DNA from: Planctomycetota bacterium
GTDB taxonomy: Bacteria > Planctomycetota > B15-G4
DNA: 64,000 nt
Direction of reading: 5' to 3'
Assembly (NCBI GenBank): GCA_029259715.1
Contig: JAJDEP010000005.1
Location: 434,001-498,000, forward strand
Positions 51,949 to 62,310 of the stretch are shown piece after piece. Below the pieces are notes generated by a model, which saw nothing but the letters and a program-made list of their open reading frames with translations, was not told the origin of the DNA and did not search any database. The position numbers were made by a program, and so were the translations under genes. Every line of letters starts with the position of its first letter. The first letter of the stretch is position 1.

Positions 51949-53240
51949 GTCCTGCCCCGCGGAGGCGCCGGCGCTGGCCCCTCCTGATCCTCGCCCTCGT
52001 CGTGCTCGAACTCGCGTTGCAGGTCGCGGCGCCGCTCGTGCGCGCTGCGATGTCCCGCCGGGACGGTGCCCCCGATCCGGATTCGGCCCTGACCATCCTG
52101 TGCGTCGGCGACAGCAACACCTTCGGGCTCAATGTCCCCAAGCCCTGGTCCTACCCGGCACGACTCGAGGCGCGTCTTCAGGGCGGCTATGACGCGCCCG
52201 TCTCCGTCGTGAATCGCGGCGTGCCCGGACGCAACGCCGCCCAGATGGCCGACGCCCTGAGGGACGACCTGCTCGAGATCGACCCCGACATCGTGATCCT
52301 GCTGGCCGGCGTGAACGACACGTGGAATGCCCAGGGTGAGTCCTCCGGCTTCGGCGATCTGATCGGAAAGCTCAAGCTCGTGCGGCTGGTGCGGGTCGTC
52401 GTCGCCGGCGTCACCAACCCCGAGCCGTTCGATGTCGCCACTGACGACGAAGGGCGCTTCTTCGTCCGCCGCGGCGACGACACGACGCTGGTGGACCCGA
52501 ACGTCGACAGTGGCTTCGTCCGCAGCGGCGCTGACCTGACCCGCAGCGTCCAGACCTGGCTCACAGCCGCTGTGGCGAGCGCTCGCGAACAGGGCGCCGA
52601 GCCGGTGCTCATGACCTATCCCGAATTTCAAGGAAGCCACGGTGTCGTCAACGGCACCATCCGCGATCTCGCCGCCACCCTCGACGTCACGCTGATCGAT
52701 CTCGAACGCACGTTCACCGGCCACTTCGAACGCGAGGGCTACCCGGTGATCATGTTCAACGACCACCATCCCAATCTGCGCGGGTACGAGCTGCTCGCCG
52801 ACGACGTGGCCGCCGGGCTGCGCGCCGCCGGGTTGGCCGCGGCCGGGCGCTCGGGTTCCGCATCCGTCAGCATCCCCACCCGGCCCCCGCAGCTGCGGAC
52901 CAGTCGGGGTGGCCGGCTGGATCTGTCAGGACCGCCCGGGTGGGCCTTCCAGGTGTTGTTGTCGCGCCAGTACGAACCGGGCCAAGCCCCGTTGAAGGTC
53001 GGATCGGTGGAGATCCCGGTGGCCGAGGACGACGTCCTGGCCCAGACCCGCGTGCTGCCCGAATTCTCGGGCACTCTCGACGACGAGGGCCAGGCCGTCC
53101 TGTTCGTCCCCAAGTTCCTCCGGCGCCAGGCCCCCCAGACGGGCCTGAGAGCCTGCCTGCTCCTGCTCCACGCTCCGGATGATGCAGGTGCTGAGACCCC
53201 CATCGCGGGCGTCTCGGACGCCGTGACCGTGGTGCTCTAG
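51945..53240 (+). CDS. SGNH/GDSL hydrolase, membrane-anchored
   Basis: A 431-residue protein with an N-terminal membrane helix (WPLLILALVVLELALQVAAP). The SGNH blocks are complete: GDSNTFGL (Ser), RGVPGRNA (Gly), LLAGVNDTW (Asn) and a C-terminal NDHHPN supplying Asp and His. A beta-rich extension covers about residues 310-431. The target could be a polysaccharide O-acetyl or another ester. The TTG start shares bases with the sulfatase-fold stop, so the two are likely made together, which suggests processing of one decorated polymer. Confidence 0.85.
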   Translation: MSPAPRRRRRWPLLILALVVLELALQVAAPLVRAAMSRRDGAPDPDSALTILCVGDSNTFGLNVPKPWSYPARLEARLQGGYDAPVSVVNRGVPGRNAAQMADALRDDLLEIDPDIVILLAGVNDTWNAQGESSGFGDLIGKLKLVRLVRVVVAGVTNPEPFDVATDDEGRFFVRRGDDTTLVDPNVDSGFVRSGADLTRSVQTWLTAAVASAREQGAEPVLMTYPEFQGSHGVVNGTIRDLAATLDVTLIDLERTFTGHFEREGYPVIMFNDHHPNLRGYELLADDVAAGLRAAGLAAAGRSGSASVSIPTRPPQLRTSRGGRLDLSGPPGWAFQVLLSRQYEPGQAPLKVGSVEIPVAEDDVLAQTRVLPEFSGTLDDEGQAVLFVPKFLRRQAPQTGLRACLLLLHAPDDAGAETPIAGVSDAVTVVL

Positions 53241-53254
53241 CCGGCTTTCGTTCT

Positions 53255-53746
53255 CTAGCCGGCCAGGGTGACCGAGTCTCCGCCATGGGAGACCACCTCG
53301 TGCAGGGCCTTCTCCGCCCGCTTGAGGACCGTATCGAAGAAGATCGAGTCGTCGCCCTCGAGGCTGGCCACGCCGATGCTCGCGCTCACTCGCAGAGCGC
53401 GATCGTCGATACGGATGCCCAGATCGGCGATGCGGTCATGCAGCCGCTGGGCCAGCAGCTGGGCCCCCGTGGAATCGGTATGCGGCAGGAGGATCACGAA
53501 GCGCTCGCCCAACCGGCCCACGAAGTCGCAGCTGCGGGAATGGCGATTCAGCAATTCCGCCACCGACGCCTCGACCTGATCCCGGATCTCGGCGCCATGC
53601 AGGTCGCCCACATGGCCAAGCCGGTCGATCTCCACGAGCACACACGAGAGCTCGTATTGGTACCGACGGGCGCGAGCAAACTCGATCTTCAGCAAATGCA
53701 GGATTTGCGTGTACGAGAACAGCCCGGAATCTCCGCCCTTTGCCAT
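53255..53746 (-). CDS. Degenerate GGDEF-domain protein
   Basis: A 163-residue protein from ATG 53746, with a GGAGAG four bases upstream. The fold of diguanylate cyclases is recognisable (QILHLLKIEFARARRYQYELSCVLVEID; FVGRLGERFVILLPHTD; VSASIGVASLEGDD; ALHEVV), but the signature GGDEF/GGEEF reads LGERF. Catalytic activity is therefore unlikely; it may bind GTP or c-di-GMP or act as a scaffold. No receiver or membrane domain is attached. Confidence 0.78.
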   Translation of the reverse strand: MAKGGDSGLFSYTQILHLLKIEFARARRYQYELSCVLVEIDRLGHVGDLHGAEIRDQVEASVAELLNRHSRSCDFVGRLGERFVILLPHTDSTGAQLLAQRLHDRIADLGIRIDDRALRVSASIGVASLEGDDSIFFDTVLKRAEKALHEVVSHGGDSVTLAG

Positions 53747-53896
53747 CCCGCTCTCCGACAGCCCGGAGTTCAATCGGGCCCCCTCGATTCCCTCGGGGCG
53801 CGTGCCCCGATGACGCTGGTTCAACCAGCGCTCACCCAGTGTCTTATCGACAACCCCTTCGGCCCCCTGAAGGTTTGTGAGCGTCCGGGAAAAAGA

Positions 53897-53928
53897 GTTG
53901 GTCCAGCCCGTCTCCGGGCAGGACCAAC
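53897..53928. repeat. Extended hairpin, two stems and tetraloop
   Basis: GTTGGTCC (53897-53904) pairs with GGACCAAC (53921-53928), then an A/A mismatch, then GCCCG (53906-53910) with CGGGC (53915-53919) around TCTC. Total 13 base pairs. No T-run follows on either strand, so ordinary termination is doubtful. Confidence 0.6.
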
Positions 53929-54025
53929 GTGTATCGGTCGGTAGCCTATCAGGCTGGAGATGGCGGTTGGGGAGGGGAAAACGGCTCTAGCCCCACAGAC
54001 CACCGACTTCAATGGATCTCGTCTC

Positions 54026-54041
54026 CCGGGCCGGAGCCCGG
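54026..54041. repeat. 6-bp GC hairpin
   Basis: CCGGGC (54026-54031) and GCCCGG (54036-54041) flank the tetraloop CGGA. Confidence 0.5.
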
Positions 54042-54134
54042 TCACACGTTCAAATCTAAGCCTGTGCACATCTCGTCGTCAAGTCTGAACGGGACATCCA
54101 CAGCCTCTCAACAGACCTTCAGCTTCGCTTAACT

Positions 54135-54148
54135 CCGGCCTCCGCCGG
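54135..54148. repeat. 5-bp GC hairpin
   Basis: CCGGC (54135-54139) and GCCGG (54144-54148) flank CTCC. Close to the TPR gene's 3' end. Confidence 0.4.
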
Positions 54149-54236
54149 GACTTCCGGCTCGTACGAGGTCACAGAATCGGGCTTCTGGACGCCTGAGAGG
54201 CCACACGAGGGCGAGGCAGCCTTTTCAGCCAAGCCT

Positions 54237-55427
54237 CTAGCCGTCAGGGCTCGAAGGGTCCTCGGCCGTCGATAGGGCATCGGTGGCCGAAAGGCCCTCG
54301 GTGACCGTGAGGACTTCAATGACCGAAAGTCGACTGGACGTCGAATTGCCCCCGGTGGGTGGAGGCGCCTCGGTGGTCCCGACGGCCATCTCCTGGTGGA
54401 GCTGTTGATAGTCCTCGCGGTCCCGCAGCGAGGTCAGGTCGCCGTCCTCTTGCATCCACGCGAGATCGAGGAACCCGGCCTCATAGGCGTGGCGGAGCTC
54501 GACGACGGCCTCGGCCGGACGGCCCTGGAGCGCCTCGATGCAGGCCAGGTTGTAGTGCGCCCAACGGGTGCTGCGGTCCCGAGGGAACGCCTCGGTGAGG
54601 CTCCGGAACCAGCGAGCGGCGTTCTCGTAGTCGTCGAACTGCTGGTAGTAGTACCCGATGTTGAACCAGGTCTCCTTGATCCAATCCGATTGCCGGTTCG
54701 GTCGCCGGGACACGGGCCATCGGGGCAGCGAGCGCTTCTTCTGGTCGACGAAGTGTTCCATCACCACGATCTTCTCTTTGATCAGCGCCGGCATGCCCCG
54801 CTTGGCCAGGGCGAAACGCCCATAGCGGGAGAGCTGCGCGTCCAGCAGGTGCGGGATGAAATCGGGCGGCACATCCTCGAAGGACGTCAGGAAATCGAAG
54901 TGATCCAGCTCGATCTGATACTCCACCTGAGGGAGCATGACCAAAGGCGTGAGCACCTGCTCGACTTGGGCGTTCGACCCCTTGGACTCCTGCAGGGCCA
55001 TGATCGCGACGAAGCGCAGGACATGGTGGACGTCGCGATCGGCCACGAGGCGGGCCAGGCCCTCGAAGTCGTCAGCCGTCGAGGCGAATTGGCCGTCGTA
55101 GAAACCCGGCACTCCGCCGTCCCGCATGAGCGACGCGAGACGGAAGGCCACCTCGGGGACCGCATCGAGGGGACCGGGCTGCGCAGTCCCAGCTGACCGC
55201 TGCAGGTACCAGCGCGAACCGGACTCCGCCGGCCGCCCCGCGTCCTGCCCCTGGCGGTCCAGGATCGAAGCCCGCCAGGCCGTCAACAACTCCGCGTCGA
55301 CCGTGACGTCGACGCCGGTGTCGAGCCCCCCGGCGGCAACCGCAGGGCTCCACCACAGGACCGAGACGGCGGCCAGCGCCAGGGCTGACAGCCGTCGGTT
55401 CCGGGTGCGTTGTGCGGGTGCATTCAT
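54237..55427 (-). CDS. Exported TPR-like protein
   Basis: A 396-residue protein; signal RLSALALAAVSVLWWSPAVAA. The mature part is helical with TPR-like pairs late in the sequence (YYYQQFDDYENAARWFRSL; YNLACIEALQGRPAEAVVEL) and a Ser/Thr-rich C-terminal tail. No enzyme motif is visible. It follows tyrS by four bases and so ends the long operon that includes cmk fusion and rpsA. Confidence 0.72.
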   Translation of the reverse strand: MNAPAQRTRNRRLSALALAAVSVLWWSPAVAAGGLDTGVDVTVDAELLTAWRASILDRQGQDAGRPAESGSRWYLQRSAGTAQPGPLDAVPEVAFRLASLMRDGGVPGFYDGQFASTADDFEGLARLVADRDVHHVLRFVAIMALQESKGSNAQVEQVLTPLVMLPQVEYQIELDHFDFLTSFEDVPPDFIPHLLDAQLSRYGRFALAKRGMPALIKEKIVVMEHFVDQKKRSLPRWPVSRRPNRQSDWIKETWFNIGYYYQQFDDYENAARWFRSLTEAFPRDRSTRWAHYNLACIEALQGRPAEAVVELRHAYEAGFLDLAWMQEDGDLTSLRDREDYQQLHQEMAVGTTEAPPPTGGNSTSSRLSVIEVLTVTEGLSATDALSTAEDPSSPDG

Positions 55428-55431
55428 GACA

Positions 55432-56637
55432 TCAGGGTACTACCACTCGGTGAAACCGGCGCTTGCCCACCTGGACCAGAGCATGGCTTCCGCGCGACAA
55501 GCGGGCCTGCTCATCCTGCACCTTCTCACCATCGACCTTCACTCCGCCCTCCTTGATCAGCCGGCGCGCCGCCGATCCCGAGGGGGCCAGATCGAGGTGC
55601 GTCAGCACGCGGACGATCCAGGCGCCATCGTCCTCCACCAAATCGGTAGGCAACTCGCTCTCCGGTATCTCGTCCGGCAGCCCCCTGTCACGGAAGACCC
55701 GGTCGAATTCGGCGGAGGCCCGCGCCGCGGCGTCCTCGTCGTGATAGATCGCGGTGATGGACCGGGCCAACGCCGCCTTGGCTTCCCGGGGCGAACCCGC
55801 CAGCAGCGTCTCCACCCGCTGGGGGTCCTCGTCGGTGCAAAGCCCGAAGTATTCGGCCATCTGGGCATCGGGGACGGACATGACCTTGCCGAACATCTCC
55901 GTCGGCGGGTCCTTCAAGCCGACGGCATTGCCCAGGCTCTTCGACATCTTCTGCACGCCATCGAGCCCCGGCAGGATCGGCAGGGTCACGCAGACCTGCG
56001 GCTCGAGGCCGGCGTCCCGCATCACGTCTCGGCCCACGAGCAGGTTGAAGGTCTGGTCCGTCCCCCCGATCTCGACATCGGCGCGCACCTCCACCGAATC
56101 CCGCGCCTGCATGAGCGGGTAGAGGAACTCGTGGATGCCGATGGGAACCCCCGCCGCATGCCGCGTCGCGAAGGTGTCGCGCTCGAGCATGCGCGCGACC
56201 GTCATGAAGGCGCCCAGTTCGATGGCATCCATGAAGCCCATGCGGTCGAACCAGTCGCCGTTGTGGACGATCTCGGCGCGGTCGAGGTCGAGCACCTGGC
56301 CCGCCTGCTCGAGGTAGGTCTGGGCGTTGGCCGCCGCTTGCTCGGCATTCAGCTGCGGGCGCGTCGCATTGCGCCCCGTCGGGTCCCCCACCCGCGCCGT
56401 CGCGTCGCCGATGATCAGGACCGGCAGATGGCCTTGATCCTGCAGGCGGCGCAGGTAGCGCAGCTGGACGGCGTGCCCCAGGTGCAGGTCGGGCGAACTC
56501 GGGTCGACCCCGAGCTTGATGCGCAGCGGCCGCGACAGCTTCAGCTTGGACGCCAGGTCCGCCTCGGTGTGGCAGGCCACGGTCCCGGCCAGGAAGCCCC
56601 GGACATCGACTTCGGAGGGGAGAGGAGTTTCGGTCAC
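55432..56637 (-). CDS. tyrS: Tyrosyl-tRNA synthetase
   Basis: Class I aminoacyl-tRNA synthetase of 401 residues. The ATP motifs are HLGH (52-55, in PDLHLGHAVQLR) and KMSKS (in GVQKMSKSLGN). GDATARVGDPTGR and the tyrosine-binding region IGIHEFLYPLMQARDS are present. A C-terminal S4 RNA-binding domain follows (SAARRLIKEGGVKVDG). The layout is of the TyrZ type. Its GTG start overlaps the stop of the lipoprotein gene (GTGA). Confidence 0.95.
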   Translation of the reverse strand: MTETPLPSEVDVRGFLAGTVACHTEADLASKLKLSRPLRIKLGVDPSSPDLHLGHAVQLRYLRRLQDQGHLPVLIIGDATARVGDPTGRNATRPQLNAEQAAANAQTYLEQAGQVLDLDRAEIVHNGDWFDRMGFMDAIELGAFMTVARMLERDTFATRHAAGVPIGIHEFLYPLMQARDSVEVRADVEIGGTDQTFNLLVGRDVMRDAGLEPQVCVTLPILPGLDGVQKMSKSLGNAVGLKDPPTEMFGKVMSVPDAQMAEYFGLCTDEDPQRVETLLAGSPREAKAALARSITAIYHDEDAAARASAEFDRVFRDRGLPDEIPESELPTDLVEDDGAWIVRVLTHLDLAPSGSAARRLIKEGGVKVDGEKVQDEQARLSRGSHALVQVGKRRFHRVVVP

Positions 56638-57443
56638 CGGAGCCCCGCGTTCGTGCCTCGACGTTCACGCCACCACTGCTGCCAACGATACTCGCTGCGA
56701 CCCAGGGTCTCACCGGTCAGGAACAACAACCCGGCGAAGGCGGCCTCGCGCACCGCCCCCTGGGTGGTCGCGAGACTCTGCACCAGCTGATCGACCGCCC
56801 GGGGGCGCAGGGCCGGCGGCGTCGCTGCGGCCGCCAGGAACACCTCGTCGGCCGGCCCGGACCGCAAGGCGACCGCAAGAGAGAGGGACGGTGGTCGCGC
56901 GATGGTCTCGACGCTCGCGAGCGGCAGGTCGATGACGACGCTCCCCGCATGGCCCTCCTGATCGTGGACGTCGACGGTGTACAGGCGACCGACAACGTGG
57001 ACCCGGCGGGCCAGGGCATCCCGCGGCGCGTCGAGGTCGACGGTGAACCAGCGCGTCAGCGGCAGCGTCGGCGAGGCCACTCCATCGCCGCCGAACGGCA
57101 GCGCTCGCTTCAATGTGCGTCCGTGGGCCACGGGCCCCGCCCCCGGGAAGTCCTGATACCGCACCGAGAGGTCGAGCAATGCGTCGTCACCGTCGCGCCC
57201 CGCGGGGCGCTGCCCGACGATCGTCACCGGCTCGTCGGCCGGCGGTGACAGCCAGGTCACGATGGACACGGAATCGGCGAGGCCGGGCCCAAGCGCTTCC
57301 ACGCTCATGGACCCCACAGGCACCAGCGCCTTGAACGGCAACGGTGCGGGCGGCGCGGCGCACGCGCCCAGCACCGCCAGCACCGTTGCAGCCATCAGTC
57401 CGACGGCGGGTGCCTGCGCCGACCGCCTGACCGAGACTTGCAC
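56634..57443 (-). CDS. Hypothetical lipoprotein
   Basis: A 269-residue protein with a lipoprotein signal ending at LGACAA (GTG start). The mature part is beta-rich, with LSPPADEPVTIVGQ, HGRTLKRALPFGG and RWFTVDLDAP. I recognise no family. It sits 17 bases after rpsA and overlaps tyrS, so it is transcribed with translation genes although its own job is in the envelope. Confidence 0.65.
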   Translation of the reverse strand: MQVSVRRSAQAPAVGLMAATVLAVLGACAAPPAPLPFKALVPVGSMSVEALGPGLADSVSIVTWLSPPADEPVTIVGQRPAGRDGDDALLDLSVRYQDFPGAGPVAHGRTLKRALPFGGDGVASPTLPLTRWFTVDLDAPRDALARRVHVVGRLYTVDVHDQEGHAGSVVIDLPLASVETIARPPSLSLAVALRSGPADEVFLAAAATPPALRPRAVDQLVQSLATTQGAVREAAFAGLLFLTGETLGRSEYRWQQWWRERRGTNAGLR

Positions 57444-57460
57444 GCTTGTCCGGCGCCCGG

Positions 57461-59410
<1,950 letters not shown>

Positions 59411-59480
59411 GGGTTGTCAGGGTTTTCGTTTGAATGCGCCGCGGTCCGAACGCGCAGCTCGTGAGACCGCTCGGGTGGAC

Positions 59481-59497
59481 CTGGAGCCTGGCTCCAG
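59481..59497 (-). promoter_or_regulatory. Hairpin in the rpsA leader
   Basis: CTGGAGC (59481-59487) and GCTCCAG (59491-59497) form a 7-bp stem with a three-base loop, about 70 bases before the rpsA ATG. A minus-strand TAGAAT is seen further upstream, between this and the cmk stop. It could be part of S1 autoregulation. Confidence 0.45.
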
Positions 59498-59552
59498 CGT
59501 GGAATCCGACGGTCGAATGGCAAACCTTCCATTCTAGGGAACCGGGCCGACC

Positions 59553-61016
59553 TCAGGCGACCCCTGGCTCCACCGCGGGCGCCGATCCAGCCCGGATCGA
59601 GGCCTCGAGTCGGTCCACCACCTGCTCCAGCGTCAGGTCGGACGTCTCCACCACCTCGGCGCCCGGGGCGGCCCTCAGGGGCGAGACCTCCCGGCCGCTG
59701 TCGCGCTCATCCCGGGCCATCAGGGCTGCGTGGACGGTCGCCAGATCGGCACCCTCCCCGGCGTTCTGGGCCAGGCGGCGCCGCGCCCTGACCTCCGGGT
59801 CGGCCTGCAGGAAGAAGCGGTGGGCGGCGTCCGGGAAGACCACGGTGCCCATATCACGACCCTCGGCCACGATCCCCGGTCGCCCCCGGGCGAGACCGCG
59901 CTGGACCGGCAGCAAGGCCGCCCGCACCGCGGGCACACTGCTGACCTGCGACACATGGGCCGTGACGGCCTCGCCCCTCAGGACGTGCTCGGGGACCAGG
60001 AACCCGTCGACAGCGACCCGGCCGGCGCCCGAGAATTCGATCGCCAGGCCATCCACCAGGGCCCCCAGCCCGACCGGGTCCAGAGGCACTCCACGGCTCA
60101 GCGCGCAGGCGGTCACCGCCCGGTACAGGGCCCCCGAATCGAGCATCGAGAAGCCGAGCCGCTGGGCCAGCGCCCGCGCCACCGCCGACTTGCCGCTGCC
60201 CGCCGGGCCGTCGATGGTCACGCAGACCGGAGCCGGCGGTGCGAAGCGGGCGTCCTGGGGCACGAGGGTCAATTCCCCGTCGGCGTAGACGGCGTGCGAA
60301 CCGGTCGACTCGAAGTCGGCCAACACCACGAGGCGACCGGTGGATCCGAGCTGCGCATCGCGGGCCCTGTGGACGTGGCCGCACACGACCACGTCGACGC
60401 CGCCCTCCAGGTGGGCCTGCACCGCCTCGTCGACGATGTCCATGATGACCGGGTCCTTCTCGCTGGTGCGGCGTTCGGCCAGACGAATCAGGCCCAGGGC
60501 GAGCAGCATCATGATGCTCGGCGGGATTGTCCGGATCAGCCAGCGCCCGAGCCCGCTGCGCAGGATCGCGTGGAGTCGGTGGTAGTCGGCGTCCAGCGTG
60601 CAGAAGGCGTCGCCGTGGAGCAGCCGGGCCCTGCGCCCCCCCAGCGAGACGTCGACCTGATCACCCGGCGACTCGACTCCGGTGGCCTCGAACAGCGCCT
60701 GCTCGAGCATGAAGTCGTGGTTGCCCTCGGTGGCGACGACCCGCATCCCGCTCGCCACGCAAAGCCGCAACTCGTCGAGGAACGGTGCCAGGCCGGGCGC
60801 CCGCAACGACCGGGCGCCGAGGAGCGCCCGGAACACGTCGCCCAGGAGGAAGAGCGCGTCAGCGCCGTCGGCCCGGGCCTGGGCCACAAAGGCCCGGGCC
60901 CGCTCCACGAGACCGGGGTCGCCCCCGTGCAGGTGCAGATCGGAGACGAAGTAGGCGCGCTCGATGGCGCGCGCCTGACGCGTCGGGGGGCTCGGCATTG
61001 TGAGGAGGCTGGGCAT
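59553..61016 (-). CDS. Fusion of LpxH-like metallophosphoesterase and cytidylate kinase
   Basis: One open frame of 487 residues. Residues of about 14-240 are a calcineurin-like phosphoesterase: VSDLHLHGGDP, LGDVFRALLG, EGNHDFMLE, LHGDAFC and GHVHRARD, the LpxH-type metal set. Residues of about 260-487 are cytidylate kinase: VTIDGPAGSGKSAVAR, MLDSGALYRAVT, VAEGRDMGTVVFPDA, RDERDSGREVSPLRAA. LpxH cleaves UDP-diacylglucosamine in lipid A synthesis; Cmk makes CDP/dCDP. The join has no stop or frameshift. The gene leads into rpsA. Start 61016 or the nearby 60998. Confidence 0.88.
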   Translation of the reverse strand: MPSLLTMPSPPTRQARAIERAYFVSDLHLHGGDPGLVERARAFVAQARADGADALFLLGDVFRALLGARSLRAPGLAPFLDELRLCVASGMRVVATEGNHDFMLEQALFEATGVESPGDQVDVSLGGRRARLLHGDAFCTLDADYHRLHAILRSGLGRWLIRTIPPSIMMLLALGLIRLAERRTSEKDPVIMDIVDEAVQAHLEGGVDVVVCGHVHRARDAQLGSTGRLVVLADFESTGSHAVYADGELTLVPQDARFAPPAPVCVTIDGPAGSGKSAVARALAQRLGFSMLDSGALYRAVTACALSRGVPLDPVGLGALVDGLAIEFSGAGRVAVDGFLVPEHVLRGEAVTAHVSQVSSVPAVRAALLPVQRGLARGRPGIVAEGRDMGTVVFPDAAHRFFLQADPEVRARRRLAQNAGEGADLATVHAALMARDERDSGREVSPLRAAPGAEVVETSDLTLEQVVDRLEASIRAGSAPAVEPGVA

Positions 61017-61067
61017 GCTCGGCGACCGCAGGCGCCGCCGTTCCTGCGGCCCTGCCGGAGCATTCAG

Positions 61068-61073
61068 TAGACT
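61068..61073 (+). promoter_or_regulatory. Possible -10 element of gmhA
   Basis: TAGACT lies six bases before ATG 61080, no ribosome site between them. No -35 match is seen. Confidence 0.35.
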
Positions 61074-61079
61074 GTCGCC

Positions 61080-61697
61080 ATGGACCCCACACAAGCGCCG
61101 ACGGGCAAAGGCACCGACCTCGACCTGCGGGCGGTCATCGATGCCACCTTCGCCGAACACCGGGTGGTGCTCGAGGCCTCCGCGCAGCAGCTCCCCGAGG
61201 CCGTGGAGGCCGCCGCGCGCTTGTTGCTCGAGTCCTATCGCGGCGGTGGCAAGGCCATCCTCTTCGGCAACGGCGGGAGCATGAGCGACGCCCTGCACAT
61301 CGAGGGCGAACTGGTGAACCGCTTCTCCGTCGACCGGCCCGGCGTCGCCGCCGTGGCCCTCTCGAGCCCGGCCTCCTTCACCGCGACGGCCAACGACTAT
61401 TCCTACGACGACGTCTTCGCGCGCATGCTCGTGGCCCACGCCCGCCCCGGGGACATCGCCCTCGGCTTCAGCACCAGCGGCAACTCCGAGAACGTCTTGC
61501 GGGCGCTGCAGGAGGCCGCCCGCCAGGGTCTGGCCACGGTGGCCTTCACCGGGCAGGCCGGCGGCCGCTGCGCCGAGGCCGCGTCCGTCGCGGTGCGCGT
61601 GCCCTCCGCCAGCACGCCGCGCATCCAGGAGATGCACATCACCGTGGGCCACATGCTCTGCGACCTGGTCGAGCAGGCCCTCTTCGGCCGGAGGTGA
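61080..61697 (+). CDS. gmhA: Sedoheptulose-7-phosphate isomerase (GmhA-like)
   Basis: A SIS-domain isomerase of 205 residues that starts ADP-heptose synthesis for LPS core. FGNGGSMSDALHIEGELVNRF, LGFSTSGNSENVLRAL and the C-terminal IQEMHITVGHMLCDLVE hold the active-site Ser, Glu and His positions typical of GmhA. gmhB follows seven bases later, supporting the assignment. The N terminus has about 12 extra residues before the first helix. Confidence 0.9.
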   Translation: MDPTQAPTGKGTDLDLRAVIDATFAEHRVVLEASAQQLPEAVEAAARLLLESYRGGGKAILFGNGGSMSDALHIEGELVNRFSVDRPGVAAVALSSPASFTATANDYSYDDVFARMLVAHARPGDIALGFSTSGNSENVLRALQEAARQGLATVAFTGQAGGRCAEAASVAVRVPSASTPRIQEMHITVGHMLCDLVEQALFGRR

Positions 61698-61704
61698 GGC
61701 GGCC

Positions 61705-62310
61705 ATGACGGCCGAACCCCGCCCGGCGGTCTTCCTCGACCGCGACGGGACCCTGATCGAGGAGCGCGGCTACCCCACCGAGCCCGAGGACATCGTCCCG
61801 GTCCGCGGGGTCGGCGAGGCCCTCGCCCGCCTGGCGGCCGCCGGCTACCTCCGCATCATCCTCACCAACCAGTCCGCCGTGGCCCGGGGCATGCTGTCGG
61901 AGGAGGAACTGGCGGACCTGCACCGTGATCTCGGCGACAAGCTCGCCGTGGTGGGCGGCGGCTTCGACGCGCTCTACTACTGCCCCCACCACCCCGACGG
62001 CATCGCCATGGGCTATGCCGTGCCCTGCCACTGCCGCAAACCGGACACGGGTCTGCTCGACCTGGCCCTCGGTCGACACGCCATCGACTTGAGCCGCTCG
62101 GCCTTCATCGGTGACAGCCTGCGCGACCTGTTCCCGTCCGTGGAAGGCGTGGCCGCCCGCATTCTGGTGCGCACCGGACACCCGCTCACCGACCGCGGTC
62201 CGGCCGATCACGTGGCGCCCTCCGTCGTCGAGGCCATCGACTGGCTGTTGACCAAGCGCCGGCCCACCAGCCCCCGGGCGGGCGCGCGGATCAGGGCACG
62301 TGGCGCATGA
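61705..62310 (+). CDS. gmhB: D-glycero-heptose bisphosphate phosphatase (GmhB-like)
   Basis: A HAD-family phosphatase of 201 residues. The DxD nucleophile is FLDRDGTL (D12, D14), with TNQSAVARG, the zinc-binding CPHHPDG ... CHCRKPD and FIGDSLRDL. The zinc loop is specific to GmhB and histidinol-phosphate phosphatases of this class. The C-terminal tail is Arg/Pro-rich. The 3' end overlaps the convergent FemAB-like gene by 20 bases. Confidence 0.9.
   Translation: MTAEPRPAVFLDRDGTLIEERGYPTEPEDIVPVRGVGEALARLAAAGYLRIILTNQSAVARGMLSEEELADLHRDLGDKLAVVGGGFDALYYCPHHPDGIAMGYAVPCHCRKPDTGLLDLALGRHAIDLSRSAFIGDSLRDLFPSVEGVAARILVRTGHPLTDRGPADHVAPSVVEAIDWLLTKRRPTSPRAGARIRARGA

Larger units (their letters stand above)
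53747..54236. other. 490-base gene-free region with several hairpins
   Basis: No open frame here looks coding. Three perfect or near-perfect GC hairpins occur at 53897-53928, 54026-54041 and 54135-54148, and a palindrome CTCGTACGAG at 54158-54167. It separates the GGDEF gene from the convergently read TPR gene on the same strand. Structured RNA, a promoter region or decay are all possible. Confidence 0.4.

Noticed and set aside
54046..54066. GTTCAAATC, a tRNA T-loop-like string
   Set aside because: The flanking bases do not form the T stem and no acceptor or anticodon arm fits.
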